Shown: positions 34,439 to 43,543, numbered from the stretch's first letter. The stretch is 64,000 bases of DNA from Parapedobacter koreensis (GCF_900109365.1 NZ_FNZR01000003.1:62001-126000); one strand, 5' to 3'. Made by a program: numbers and translations. The notes: generated by a model not told the origin, from the letters alone.

Positions 34439-37258
34439 ATGAATAGGCGTTTTTATATATTGCTTAACGCAATCGTGTGTTTGCCTTTTTTTCTATTTGC
34501 AGATGAAGTAGGCCGCGTTACAGGGAAGGTACTGGATGAGGGATCGAATTCGCCTTTAGCAGGTGTAAGTGTGCAGGTGATTGGTGCCAGCGAAGCCACA
34601 AGTACAGATTTTGAGGGAGATTATACCCTAGGATTGGAGGCTGGAACATATACGTTGCGATTTTCATCGGTGGGATACGCGGTGAAGGAAATCAGTGAGG
34701 TGAAGATTGAGGGCGGCAAAGCGGTGGAAATAGATGTTACGCTGGTTCCATCGGCGGATGAATTGGAGGAAGTGGTCGTGACCGTTTCGGCCCGCAGGAA
34801 TACCGAGATTTCACTGTTGAATATGCAACGGAATGCAGGTGTCGTCATGGATGGGCTGTCTTCGCAAAGTATCCAGCGTTCGGGTGCAAGCACCATCGCA
34901 ACGGCCGTGCGTACCGTACCCGGGGTATCCGTACAGGATGGCAAGTATGTGTACGTCCGTGGATTGGGCGACCGTTATAGCAAATCGATTTTAAACGGTA
35001 TGGACATACCGGGTTTGGATCCGGATAAAAATACGGTACAGATGGATATTTTTCCAACTAACATTTTGGAAAATATCGTGGTGGTAAAATCGGGTTCGGC
35101 CGAGCTCCCAGCTGATTTCACCGGAGGGGTGGTCGACATCGTTACTAAAGACATCCCGTCTCAGAAACAAATCGGTATTTCGGCATCTGTGGGCTATAAC
35201 CCCGATATGCACTTAAATAACAACTACGTCGGGTATAAAGGGAGCAGTACTGATTTCCTTGGGTTTGACAACGGAGATAGGAAATTGCCGATCAGCCCGA
35301 CATTGGATATTCCAACCCCGGCACAAGCGCAAGGCAGAGAAGCTTTGGAAGGCATCACACGATCCTTCAATCCAGTAATGGGAGCCGAACGCGAAAATAG
35401 CATGCCCGATTTGAGCCTCGGTTTTGATTTCAGCAACCAGTATAAGCTTTGGGGCAATCAATTGGGTGTCATCGCCGCGTTGAACTATAAGAACACTACC
35501 ACTTTTTATGAGGGTTTTCAGAACGGTATTTACCGTCGGCCCATCCAGACAGATCCAGATCCCGCACTTCGACCGGACAGGACTCAAATCGGCGATTTGG
35601 GTGGGCGCAATGTGTTGTTGTCAGGTATGGTCGGTCTGAACTATAAGACAGGTATGTCAAAATATAGCTTGAATTTGTTACATATCCAAAATGGAGAAAG
35701 CCGGGCCGCGATTTACGATCAAGTAACTCGGATCGCTAATATCATCGATGTATTTAAGCAGACGTTAGATTACAGCCAACGGTCGGTTTCTAATATATTG
35801 TTCAGTGGCAAACACAGCAACGAGGACGCGACGTTCCTAACGGAATGGAAAGTGTCTCCTTCGTTGGCAAGAGTGCAGGATAAAGACGTACGAACGACAA
35901 CATTTGTAGAAGAGGGGTCGCGTTATACTATCCGGACGGATGCGGGTATACCGACACGGATATGGCGGGATCTGGAAGAAATAAACGCCGTGGGGAAGGT
36001 TGATTTCACTAAAAAAATGTCGCTGTTTAATCGGGATGCAGCACTGAAATTCGGAGGATTGTACAGCTACAAACAACGGGATTATTCGATTTATAACTAT
36101 TCGATTGATTCGAGGGCCGTAGATCATTCGGAATTAAACGGAGACCCGAATGCGATCCTATTGCCGGAAAATGTTTGGACGTCTGGAACCAATACAGGTT
36201 ACTACATCCGTGGCAATTATCAGGCTTCCAATACTTTTGATGCTTCTCAGCATACCGGATCGCTCTATGTTTCAGGCGAATTCCGCCCGTGGGAAAAGTT
36301 GCGTACCATTGTGGGCGTTCGCGCGGAACAATATACCACCTTTTTTACCGGAGTGAATATTGATAGGTTAGAGTATGATAATGAACGCACTATCAATAAA
36401 TTGGATTTTTTTCCGTCGATCAACTTGATCTATAACGTTGTAGAAAATCATAACTTACGGGCATCGTATGCTCGGACCACGGCACGGCCCTCGTTCAAGG
36501 AATTATCTGTAGTCCAGATTTTTGATCCACTTACCGATACCCGTTTTTTGGGGAATTTGGAACTGGTGCCTACTTACATTGACAACATTGACTTAAGATA
36601 CGAATTGTTTGGCGACCAGTCCCAGATGTTTGCCGTCAGTGGTTTCTATAAATATTTCAGAAACCCGATTGAACTGCAAGTATATTCGGATTCGGCACCA
36701 AACAATTTTACGCCCCGAAATGCACCCTATGCGAATGTATATGGTGTAGAAGCGGAAGCACGTAAGAATTTCGGATTTATTTCGGAGTCGTTGACTAATT
36801 TAAGTTTGAATGTGAATGTTTCTGTGGTCAACTCGATTATCGAGATGGGCGAAGACGAGTATGAATCCAGGCAGTTTTTTGCACGGGAAGGAGAGGAGAT
36901 TGATGATACTCGCCAGTTACAAGGGCAATCACCATATCTTATCAACGCCGGATTGAACTACAATAATCTGGATATGGGTTTTGAGGCGGGATTATTTTAC
37001 AATGTGCAAGGAAAGACATTAGAGGTTATCGGTTTTTCCCGTAATGCAGATGTATATGCAAAGCCTTTCAACAGTCTTAATTTTAACCTCACCAAAAAAA
37101 TGGGGGTTAATAAAAGGGGCGCACTTAATATCAAGGTTGAAAACATTTTGGATGCTGAGCGCCGGAGTGTTTACGAAGCGTATCAGGCGACCGATCAAAT
37201 TTATCAGTTACGCGCACCTGGTCGTAATTTTAGCATTGGATACAGTTATACTTTTTAA
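34439..37258 (+). CDS. TonB-dependent receptor with carboxypeptidase-regulatory domain
   Basis: The 939-residue outer-membrane receptor has a signal peptide (about 1-21), a CarboxypepD_reg-like domain (about 25-110), a plug domain with VRGLGDRYSKSILNGMDIPG and a 22-strand barrel ending in an aromatic residue (SIGYSYTF). It lacks a neighbouring SusD gene and so is not a classical glycan-uptake SusC. The upstream beta-helix lipoprotein is the probable partner. The cargo cannot be named from sequence. Confidence 0.92.
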   Translation: MNRRFYILLNAIVCLPFFLFADEVGRVTGKVLDEGSNSPLAGVSVQVIGASEATSTDFEGDYTLGLEAGTYTLRFSSVGYAVKEISEVKIEGGKAVEIDVTLVPSADELEEVVVTVSARRNTEISLLNMQRNAGVVMDGLSSQSIQRSGASTIATAVRTVPGVSVQDGKYVYVRGLGDRYSKSILNGMDIPGLDPDKNTVQMDIFPTNILENIVVVKSGSAELPADFTGGVVDIVTKDIPSQKQIGISASVGYNPDMHLNNNYVGYKGSSTDFLGFDNGDRKLPISPTLDIPTPAQAQGREALEGITRSFNPVMGAERENSMPDLSLGFDFSNQYKLWGNQLGVIAALNYKNTTTFYEGFQNGIYRRPIQTDPDPALRPDRTQIGDLGGRNVLLSGMVGLNYKTGMSKYSLNLLHIQNGESRAAIYDQVTRIANIIDVFKQTLDYSQRSVSNILFSGKHSNEDATFLTEWKVSPSLARVQDKDVRTTTFVEEGSRYTIRTDAGIPTRIWRDLEEINAVGKVDFTKKMSLFNRDAALKFGGLYSYKQRDYSIYNYSIDSRAVDHSELNGDPNAILLPENVWTSGTNTGYYIRGNYQASNTFDASQHTGSLYVSGEFRPWEKLRTIVGVRAEQYTTFFTGVNIDRLEYDNERTINKLDFFPSINLIYNVVENHNLRASYARTTARPSFKELSVVQIFDPLTDTRFLGNLELVPTYIDNIDLRYELFGDQSQMFAVSGFYKYFRNPIELQVYSDSAPNNFTPRNAPYANVYGVEAEARKNFGFISESLTNLSLNVNVSVVNSIIEMGEDEYESRQFFAREGEEIDDTRQLQGQSPYLINAGLNYNNLDMGFEAGLFYNVQGKTLEVIGFSRNADVYAKPFNSLNFNLTKKMGVNKRGALNIKVENILDAERRSVYEAYQATDQIYQLRAPGRNFSIGYSYTF

Positions 37259-37273
37259 CATTTCCGCCATAGC

Positions 37274-37313
37274 AAAAGGTTCAGTATCTACGGGTACTGA
37301 ACCTTTTCTTTTT
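37274..37313 (+). terminator. Terminator after the TonB receptor gene
   Basis: A 13-bp perfect stem (37274-37286 with 37295-37307) followed by CTTTTT, 15 bp after the stop codon. Confidence 0.85.
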
Positions 37314-37356
37314 CACACACCTTTCTCCCGCCTTCCTTCTTCCTTTTTTCTGCCGT

Positions 37357-37439
37357 AATGCGGGCTGGATACGGGCCGTATGCGGTGCGGATCTTACCTT
37401 TTCCCGGATACGCCCCGGATCAGCCCCGCATCGTACACG
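37357..37439. repeat. GC-rich undecamer-phased repeat tract
   Basis: Seven degenerate units phased at 11 bp (one is 17 bp), such as GATACGGGCCG, GATACGCCCCG and GATCAGCCCCG, in an otherwise AT-rich 412-bp spacer. The second unit with its neighbour also forms the 6-1-6 dyad ATACGG-G-CCGTAT. No gene is present. Confidence 0.65.
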
Positions 37440-37525
37440 GGAGATGGCAGGAAAAGGGAGGGGATTGACAATAAGTTAATCCCTATTTAATTACAGGATA
37501 ATACACCCGACCTACTTTTGCCATA

Positions 37526-37604
37526 GTAAAAGAAACATAGAGCAGCATTCATTTTGTTAGGTTTGGTTAAATGGAAAGACCCCGCTGTGAAGCGGGGCTT
37601 TTTT
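37526..37604 (+). ncRNA. Candidate small RNA upstream of aqpZ
   Basis: A TACTTTTG -7-like box at 37513-37520 is followed about 60 bp later by a strong intrinsic terminator at 37578-37604, with no open frame between and with the previous gene already terminated at 37274. The predicted RNA is about 80 nt. The 5' end is an estimate. Confidence 0.4.
37578..37604 (+). terminator. Intrinsic terminator upstream of aqpZ
   Basis: A CCCCGC/GCGGGG stem with a 6-nt loop followed by CTTTTTT. It stands 66 bp before the aqpZ start and 320 bp after the receptor stop codon. Confidence 0.85.
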
Positions 37605-37617
37605 CTTAAAGTTTATA

Positions 37618-37648
37618 TTGTTTTATAACAAAAAACTTTTTACTTTAG
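37618..37648 (+). promoter_or_regulatory. Candidate aqpZ promoter
   Basis: TTG (37618-37620) and TACTTTAG (37641-37648) with 20 bp between; one mismatch in the -7 element. The ATG follows at 37671. Confidence 0.5.
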
Positions 37649-37670
37649 ATAAACCAATTGTTATATAATT

Positions 37671-38387
37671 ATGGAGATCAAAACATCAACGAAATTCGTG
37701 GCCGAACTCGTTGGCACTTTTGGATTGGTGCTTTTCGGCTGTGGTGCTGCTGCCGTGGCGGGAGTAGACACATTGGCAGGCCTTTCTGGTTTGGGGTTAT
37801 TGGGTATCTCTTTTGCCTTTGGCTTGGCTGTAGTAGTCTTTGCGTATGCCATTGGTGGTATCAGCGGTTGCCACATCAATCCCGCCATTACCATTGCCAT
37901 GCTGGTTAATGGTAAGATTTCTGCAAGTGCAGCCGTTGTCTATATCATTGCTCAACTCATCGGGGCCTTGCTGGGTGCGTTTGTGTTGCAGCAGGTGTTG
38001 GGCGGGCAACTCGCGGGTTTCACGCCGGGCGAGTGGGCTTATGGTGCCAATGGTTGGGGTGAAGGTTACCAAAATGAGTACGGTACTGCCGCAGCCTTCC
38101 TTGCTGAAGCCGTGTTGACATTCCTCTTTTTGTTTGTAATATTCGGTGCCACTTCCAAATGGGGGAACGGTACCATGGCCGGATTGGCCATTGGGTTCAC
38201 CTTGGTGCTCATTCACTTGGTTGCCATCCCCATTACAGGCACTTCCGTCAACCCTGCCCGTAGCTTTGGCCCGGCTGTTTTCGCGGGAGGTGCCGCCCTA
38301 AGTCAGCTATGGCTGTTTATCATAGCCCCGATTGTGGGCGCCGTGGCAGCAGCATTCGTCTGGCGGGCATTAGCGCCCAAAGAATAA
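37671..38387 (+). CDS. aqpZ: Aquaporin Z-type water channel
   Basis: The 238-residue MIP-family protein has six transmembrane helices and both NPA motifs (HINPAI at 68-73 and SVNPARSFGP at 191-200). The selectivity-filter His (His181 in IHLVAIP) and Arg196 are those of water-selective aquaporins rather than glycerol channels. It would carry water across the inner membrane. The gene is monocistronic with its own promoter and an upstream terminator. Confidence 0.94.
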   Translation: MEIKTSTKFVAELVGTFGLVLFGCGAAAVAGVDTLAGLSGLGLLGISFAFGLAVVVFAYAIGGISGCHINPAITIAMLVNGKISASAAVVYIIAQLIGALLGAFVLQQVLGGQLAGFTPGEWAYGANGWGEGYQNEYGTAAAFLAEAVLTFLFLFVIFGATSKWGNGTMAGLAIGFTLVLIHLVAIPITGTSVNPARSFGPAVFAGGAALSQLWLFIIAPIVGAVAAAFVWRALAPKE

Positions 38388-38461
38388 TCATCCAAGCGGG
38401 CATAACAGATGTTTTGGCAATATTATGACATCAAGAAAATCAGCATGTGTTTTCGAACGCT

Positions 38462-38469
38462 TATCTTTG
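38462..38469 (+). promoter_or_regulatory. -7 promoter element of dps
   Basis: TATCTTTG, an exact consensus match, 28 bp before the dps ATG. No good -33 TTTG is seen, which fits a regulated promoter. Confidence 0.6.
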
Positions 38470-38497
38470 AAAAAAAGTCAACTAATATTTAAGAATC

Positions 38498-38968
38498 ATG
38501 TCACAAATTGGTATTAACGACAAGAATCGGGCTAAAGTAGCTGAAATACTTGGTGTCTTGCTTGCAGATGAATTCGTGTTGTATACAAAAACCCGGAATG
38601 CGCATTGGAATGTAGAGGGGCTGGATTTCCATTCCGTACACGTGTATTTCGAAGAATTGTATGACGAGCTTGCGGAATGGGTAGATGAAGTGGCTGAACG
38701 GATACGATCGCTTGGCCATTATGCTCCGGCATCGTTGAAAGTATTCCTGGAACTCACTCACCTGACTGAGTTGAACGCGAAAGGTAATACCAGTAAAGGT
38801 TTTATTGCCGAGATGGTACAGGATCACGAGGCCATCATTACGTATATCCGGGAAAGCATCGATGCTGTTTCGGAAAAATACAAAGACGAAGGCACAGCGG
38901 ATTTCCTGACGGGGATCATGGAGAAACACGAAAAGACCGCTTGGATGCTGCGTTCACACCTGAAATAA
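38498..38968 (+). CDS. dps: Dps-family DNA starvation/stationary phase protection protein
   Basis: The 156-residue four-helix ferritin-like protein retains the inter-subunit ferroxidase residues: His36 (NAHWNV), His48 (HSVHVYFEELYD), Asp63 and Glu67 (WVDEVAER). It oxidises Fe(II) with peroxide and stores iron, protecting DNA. There is no long Lys-rich N-terminal tail, so DNA binding may be weak. The gene is followed by a hairpin shared with the convergent TonB receptor gene. Confidence 0.95.
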   Translation: MSQIGINDKNRAKVAEILGVLLADEFVLYTKTRNAHWNVEGLDFHSVHVYFEELYDELAEWVDEVAERIRSLGHYAPASLKVFLELTHLTELNAKGNTSKGFIAEMVQDHEAIITYIRESIDAVSEKYKDEGTADFLTGIMEKHEKTAWMLRSHLK

Positions 38969-38978
38969 CTGGGAAAAT

Positions 38979-39007
38979 GTACGGAGTACAAGGAGATGAC
39001 TCCGTAC
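38979..39007. terminator. Hairpin between convergent dps and TonB receptor genes
   Basis: A 9-bp perfect stem GTACGGAGT/ACTCCGTAC with an 11-nt loop, 10 bp after the dps stop and 8 bp from the receptor stop. Confidence 0.65.
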
Positions 39008-39015
39008 TTCCTTAA

Positions 39016-40938
39016 CTAAATCCGATGTTTCAGTCCCAGGCTCAACCACCTTCCCGGCATGGGTATAGCAGCGGCTTCGATATAGGTGACATCGAAGATG
39101 TTTTGTACATCCAGGTATACATCGACGGGCTTGAAGCCATAGGCAATCCGTATGTCGCCCACAAAGTAGCTTTTATAGCTGATACGTTCGTTGAAGCGTG
39201 CGGCGGCTGTGACTGAAAGGTCTCCGGTTGAAAGCTGGAGGTTGGCAACCAACTGGTGCCGCAGGCTTTCGATGACATATTTGGAAAGGAAGCCAGCTGC
39301 TTGGCTGTCTTCAAAATGCGGAGACAGCCAAGTATACGAAAGGCCGGCCACCAATCCCGTTTCGCCTTGTTCCGGGATTACACGATAGCTGCCTGAAAAT
39401 GTAATGCCTTGTGTGCGATTACGCTGGAAGTTATGAGGCTGCCAGGGGTCATCCGGAGATGTACGCACCCAATCGATGAAATCATTCATGTTGCGGTAGA
39501 AATAGCTGGCTTGTGCCATCACGCGGTTGGCCAAGTATTTGATGCCTCCCTCGGCATGCCAGGCGCGCTCGGATAGCAGGGAAGGATTGCCCATGTTGCC
39601 CGGACGCTGGTCAAGATACAGGTCGGTAAACGACGGAATACGTTGCCCCGTCCCCGTGTGGGCAACCAATTTCCATCGTTCGCTTAGTTGGTAGCCTAAG
39701 TCGATTCCCGGAAATATTTGCCAGCCGTAGTCTGAATTATAATTGAGGTAAGCGCCCGCATTGAGCAGCAGCCTGTCAATTCTTTCGGTTTTAAACTCTG
39801 CATACACGCCATAATTGGCCCGGTCGTGATTGCCAATGTTGGTGCTCCGGATGATTTCATTACGCATTTCCAGTCCTACGCCAATATCTCCCGCCGTAGT
39901 CTGCAACGTGCCATTGATTTCCGAATTAATGGCATGGCCATGGTGCTGGCTTCGTGCACGGCCGAGATCATGGCGGAAATAACGGTAATCGTCGTATGCA
40001 TAGCGATAGCTGACGCGCGGGGATAAAGAAAACCGGTTGGACAACTGGCTTCGGTATCCGATGGCGGCCAAAACGGTTTGGACAATTTCCTGTGATTCCT
40101 TGTCACCCGGTGCTGCATAGAAGCCATTCGCGCCGAAGTCATTGGATACATAGCCGCCCATGAGCGAAAATGCACTAGCAGTACCCACAGGGATTTCACC
40201 CTGGTAAAAGGCTTTATCGTTGCGGAACGCCGTGTTGTAGCGGTAGCCGTTGCCGGATTCGTGGCTGCCATATAGGGAATGGCTGCCTAAAGAACCTGTA
40301 AGTGTGCCACCCAACTGTATACCCCGCCCATTGAAAAGCGCATCGTTATTGGCCGTATCTTTTTTGAATCCAGTGCCGGTATAGGCATGTGCGATGACCT
40401 CTGATTGCTCAGGCTTGCGGGTGACGATGTTGATGGCACCGGTAAGGCTATTGATGCCATAGATGCGGGCTGCCGGGCCCCGGATGATCTCAATACGCTC
40501 AATGGCATCCGTGGGGATGGGTAGGTTGAGGCTGTTGTGTCCGGTTTGGGCATCAAGGACCTTCATGCCGTTGACCAATATAAGGGTTTGCTCAAAGCTC
40601 CCTCCGTCAATGCTGACGTCAGCCTGCGCGCCGAATGGTCCGCGTTGCCTTAAATCCACGCCCGCAACGTGGCTCAACAGCTCATTGAGTGACCGCGCGG
40701 GTAAAGCTTCGATCTGCTTCCGGTCGATGATTTGAATGTTCCGGTTTTGTTTGGCAAAGGGAAGCTGGAGGCGGTTTTCGGTGATAACCACTTCATTCAG
40801 CGGGATGGCACTGGTATCGGATAATTGGGCACGGGATTGGACTCCTGTTTGACTTTGGGCTGCTGCATAGGTCGACCAAAGGACGGTGAGTACAGTTGCC
40901 GTGATGCGTGTTATCGGTAATAGTTGCTTCATGTTCAT
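39016..40938 (-). CDS. TonB-dependent receptor (BtuB-like, short form)
   Basis: The 640-residue outer-membrane receptor starts at 40938 with a signal peptide ending A-A-A-Q-S-Q. The plug has NRNIQIIDRKQIEALPARSLNELLSHVAGVDLRQRG and the SIDGGSFEQTLILVNG segment, then a 22-strand barrel. Lacking an N-terminal CarboxypepD domain, it resembles BtuB/vitamin B12 or iron-type receptors. It is divergent from a MocR-type regulator with a palindrome between them, so a vitamin-related or amine substrate is worth considering. No cobalamin riboswitch was recognised upstream. Confidence 0.9.
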   Translation of the reverse strand: MNMKQLLPITRITATVLTVLWSTYAAAQSQTGVQSRAQLSDTSAIPLNEVVITENRLQLPFAKQNRNIQIIDRKQIEALPARSLNELLSHVAGVDLRQRGPFGAQADVSIDGGSFEQTLILVNGMKVLDAQTGHNSLNLPIPTDAIERIEIIRGPAARIYGINSLTGAINIVTRKPEQSEVIAHAYTGTGFKKDTANNDALFNGRGIQLGGTLTGSLGSHSLYGSHESGNGYRYNTAFRNDKAFYQGEIPVGTASAFSLMGGYVSNDFGANGFYAAPGDKESQEIVQTVLAAIGYRSQLSNRFSLSPRVSYRYAYDDYRYFRHDLGRARSQHHGHAINSEINGTLQTTAGDIGVGLEMRNEIIRSTNIGNHDRANYGVYAEFKTERIDRLLLNAGAYLNYNSDYGWQIFPGIDLGYQLSERWKLVAHTGTGQRIPSFTDLYLDQRPGNMGNPSLLSERAWHAEGGIKYLANRVMAQASYFYRNMNDFIDWVRTSPDDPWQPHNFQRNRTQGITFSGSYRVIPEQGETGLVAGLSYTWLSPHFEDSQAAGFLSKYVIESLRHQLVANLQLSTGDLSVTAAARFNERISYKSYFVGDIRIAYGFKPVDVYLDVQNIFDVTYIEAAAIPMPGRWLSLGLKHRI

Positions 40939-40957
40939 TCTTTTTTTGCAAAAATCG

Positions 40958-40965
40958 TATCTTGC
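40958..40965 (+). promoter_or_regulatory. -7-like box of the MocR gene
   Basis: TATCTTGC, one step from TAnnTTTG, directly before the 18-bp palindrome and 31 bp before the ATG. Confidence 0.4.
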
Positions 40966-40966
40966 C

Positions 40967-40984
40967 GGCACATCAAGATGTGCC
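40967..40984. promoter_or_regulatory. Palindromic operator candidate in the MocR/TonB-receptor spacer
   Basis: GGCACATC-AA-GATGTGCC, two perfect 8-bp arms with a 2-bp centre. It sits 1 bp after the MocR -7 box, where it would overlap the transcription start, and 28 bp upstream of the divergent receptor start codon. Confidence 0.6.
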
Positions 40985-40996
40985 AGTTTTTATTTT

Positions 40997-42487
40997 ATGG
41001 ATAGTCCGGTTTTGGTTCCTTATCGAAGTTTCATTCAAATAGACCGCTCGTCGGCCACCCCTGTGTATTTACAAGTGGCCCACCAGCTAATCAACGCTAT
41101 CCAACGAGGCTACTTAATGGATGACCATAAACTGCCGGGAAGCAGACAGATGGCCAAGCTGTTGGGGTTGCACCGCAATACCGTAGTGGCAAGCTATGCG
41201 GAGCTGGATGCGCAGGGATGGATAGCGACACATCCCAGCAGGGGCGCGTTCGTGCGGAATGGAAAGACGGATAAGCCCCGACGGCTGAGTGCAAAAGGAC
41301 TCATTACTTATCCCCAGCAGACCGGTTTTCATTTCAAAAGATGGAACGTGTTGGACAATCCCTTTGATTATTCGGTGGCTACGCACAGCCTTGATGATGG
41401 GCTTCCGGATCCGAGGTTGTCCCATGTTGATTACCTCTCCCGCTTGCTCCACACCAACATGAAACGCAGAGGTAACCGAGCTAAGCTGGGGTATAACAAT
41501 TTGATGGGGGCTGCTTATTACAAAGAAAACCTCGCCAACTTCCTGAACCTGACCAGGGGATTGCACATTTCAAAAAGAAACATCCTCGTAACGCGTAGCT
41601 TGGAACTGAGCATATACATCGTGGTGGAAACGCTGATATCGCCGGGCGATAGGGTGGTGGTGGGTGAGCTCAGCTACTTTGCGACCAATATGATCCTGCA
41701 AAAGGCCGGGGCCGCCATCGTGACGGTGCCGGTGGATGCGGAAGGGATCGACGTCGAAGCCGTCCGTGCGCTTTGTGAGCGGCGCCCTTTCCGCATGCTA
41801 TACATTACGCCCCATCACCACTATCCCACCACAGTGACGTTCAGCGCACAACGGAGGGTAGAGTTGTTGGCGCTGTCGGCACAGTATGGGTTCATTATTG
41901 TGGAAGACGATTATGACTATGATTTCCATTATGACGACAGCCCCCAATTGCCGATGGTTAGTGCAGATACGGAAGGGATGGTGGTCTACGTCGGGACGTT
42001 CGGCAAATCTATGGCACCGGGCTTCCGCTCCGGGTTTATTGTGGCTCCACCGGAACTGATCAATGAAATGGGCAAGTTGTTGGGCATCATGGATCGTCAT
42101 GGCGACGCGCTGACGGAATTGGCGTTGGGGGAACTGATTGCGGATGGCGAAATCCACCGTTACTTGAAAAAAACAACCATTGAATACAAGGCTCGTCGGG
42201 ATGTTTTGGTGTCGCTTCTGAACATGCACTTAACCTCATTTGTTGATTTTAGTGTGCCGCGGGGTGGATTGGCCATTTGGACAAAATGGCCTAATGATCT
42301 CAACTTAATGCGTCTCAGGGAGCTTTGCGCCCGACGCGATGTTTATTTGCCGCGCTATTTATTGTACCAATCTCAAAAGCACTGCGGAATCCGCATGGGA
42401 TTTGGTAGTCTCCAACAGACGGAATTGACGGAAGTGGTGGAACTCATGGCCCAAGTGGTCAAAAACATGGCCATTCCGCAGCGTTAA
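40997..42487 (+). CDS. MocR/PdxR-type GntR regulator with aminotransferase domain
   Basis: The 496-residue protein has an N-terminal GntR winged helix (about 12-80, KLPGSRQMAKLLGLHRNTVVASYAEL) fused to a fold-type I PLP aminotransferase-like domain. The PLP Lys is Lys337 in GTFGKSMAPGFRSGF, with VEDDYDYDF upstream. MocR proteins sense PLP or amino compounds and regulate vitamin B6, GABA or taurine genes. I chose the ATG at 40997 because it starts just before the winged helix. It overlaps the convergent S1/P1 nuclease gene by 4 bp. Confidence 0.9.
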   Translation: MDSPVLVPYRSFIQIDRSSATPVYLQVAHQLINAIQRGYLMDDHKLPGSRQMAKLLGLHRNTVVASYAELDAQGWIATHPSRGAFVRNGKTDKPRRLSAKGLITYPQQTGFHFKRWNVLDNPFDYSVATHSLDDGLPDPRLSHVDYLSRLLHTNMKRRGNRAKLGYNNLMGAAYYKENLANFLNLTRGLHISKRNILVTRSLELSIYIVVETLISPGDRVVVGELSYFATNMILQKAGAAIVTVPVDAEGIDVEAVRALCERRPFRMLYITPHHHYPTTVTFSAQRRVELLALSAQYGFIIVEDDYDYDFHYDDSPQLPMVSADTEGMVVYVGTFGKSMAPGFRSGFIVAPPELINEMGKLLGIMDRHGDALTELALGELIADGEIHRYLKKTTIEYKARRDVLVSLLNMHLTSFVDFSVPRGGLAIWTKWPNDLNLMRLRELCARRDVYLPRYLLYQSQKHCGIRMGFGSLQQTELTEVVELMAQVVKNMAIPQR

Positions 42488-43434
42488 TGCCACTCGCTTC
42501 GGCCAAGGATTTCCTGCCCTTCGGTGGGCATGGATAGGGTATCCGGGATGTTGCCGTTTTTGAATGTGAGATTTTGCAGGTCTGGCTGCCCGGCATCCAC
42601 CCATGCCGAATACCAGAAACTGCCGATACTCAGGACAGCTCCACGCATCCGCCGTTCGACCATTCCCTGTAGCGCTTCGTGGTAGGCAGATGAATATGCG
42701 TCGGAATAGGTGCGAATAAGGATTCGATTGCGCTCGGAATAGCCATATTTGCGGTCTGTGGGGTATGCGTTATTCAATTTGCCTTCGATACCCAGCACGG
42801 AATCTACCAGCGCATAGCTTTCTCTTACAATGCGCCATGCTTCTTCCACGGGCGTCTCCACGTAGCGAGCGCGCCCAACGAGGAAGTCATAGCTGCCGGC
42901 AAAAAGTTCCGGCAGGCGGCTTTCCCAAAAGGCGTGGATACCTACTTGATTGGTCTGTTGCCCGTTGTAATTGCTTGTCGTGTGCAGCGGTACATGAGCG
43001 TCCGCAAGGTAATGACCGATATCTGCTGAATGACGTAATATTCGCCGCAAATCTTTTGCAGCGAGTGCATTGACCAGGCTGCGGTAGCTCCGGTTGATTT
43101 GCCACGGAAGGACACCGGCTGCGAGGAGCTTGCGTTCTGTAAACTTGTCGACCGCGGCTGTCCAGTGTATTGGAATCGTGTCAAATGGTTGCCGGCCATA
43201 CTTATCGGCATCAATAAAATGCCGGGGCGACTCTGCGGTGTCTACATAGCACCGTTTGTCTGCGTCGATTGCGTGTTCAGTAATATAATCCACATGATGT
43301 TTGTAAAATCCGGCAAGGGCAGTTGGCAAGGTAAATACGGCCATCTGGTTGATGAGCTTGTGGGCATGGAACCCCCAAGACGAAAGCAATAACGTGCTTA
43401 TGAGGCACAATGGCAGTAGGTAGATTCGGTTCAT
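42484..43434 (-). CDS. S1/P1 nuclease family zinc protein, secreted
   Basis: The 316-residue protein has a signal peptide and the mature N-terminus W-G-F-H-A-H-K, as in zinc-dependent S1/P1 nuclease/phospholipase C folds where the N-terminal Trp and His ligate zinc. Further His/Asp ligands appear as HFIDADKYG, HSADIGHYLADAHVPLH and HAFWESRLPELF. It may degrade single-stranded nucleic acids or phosphoester substrates outside the cell for phosphate. The start at 43434 follows a spacer with no clear promoter. Confidence 0.82.
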   Translation of the reverse strand: MNRIYLLPLCLISTLLLSSWGFHAHKLINQMAVFTLPTALAGFYKHHVDYITEHAIDADKRCYVDTAESPRHFIDADKYGRQPFDTIPIHWTAAVDKFTERKLLAAGVLPWQINRSYRSLVNALAAKDLRRILRHSADIGHYLADAHVPLHTTSNYNGQQTNQVGIHAFWESRLPELFAGSYDFLVGRARYVETPVEEAWRIVRESYALVDSVLGIEGKLNNAYPTDRKYGYSERNRILIRTYSDAYSSAYHEALQGMVERRMRGAVLSIGSFWYSAWVDAGQPDLQNLTFKNGNIPDTLSMPTEGQEILGRSEWH

Positions 43435-43543
43435 GCATTAAAGTTAGGTGATTTGGGGTAAAATCACAAATCTTTCACTGGTTTTTAACGCAGGGATAAT
43501 ATTAAATTCCGTAATTAGCATAAGGATTTAATACACGGCAGCC

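Noticed and set aside
9951-41000. Cobalamin or other riboswitch upstream of panB or the BtuB-like receptor
   Set aside because: No B12-box or other conserved aptamer core was recognised; both leaders are too short.
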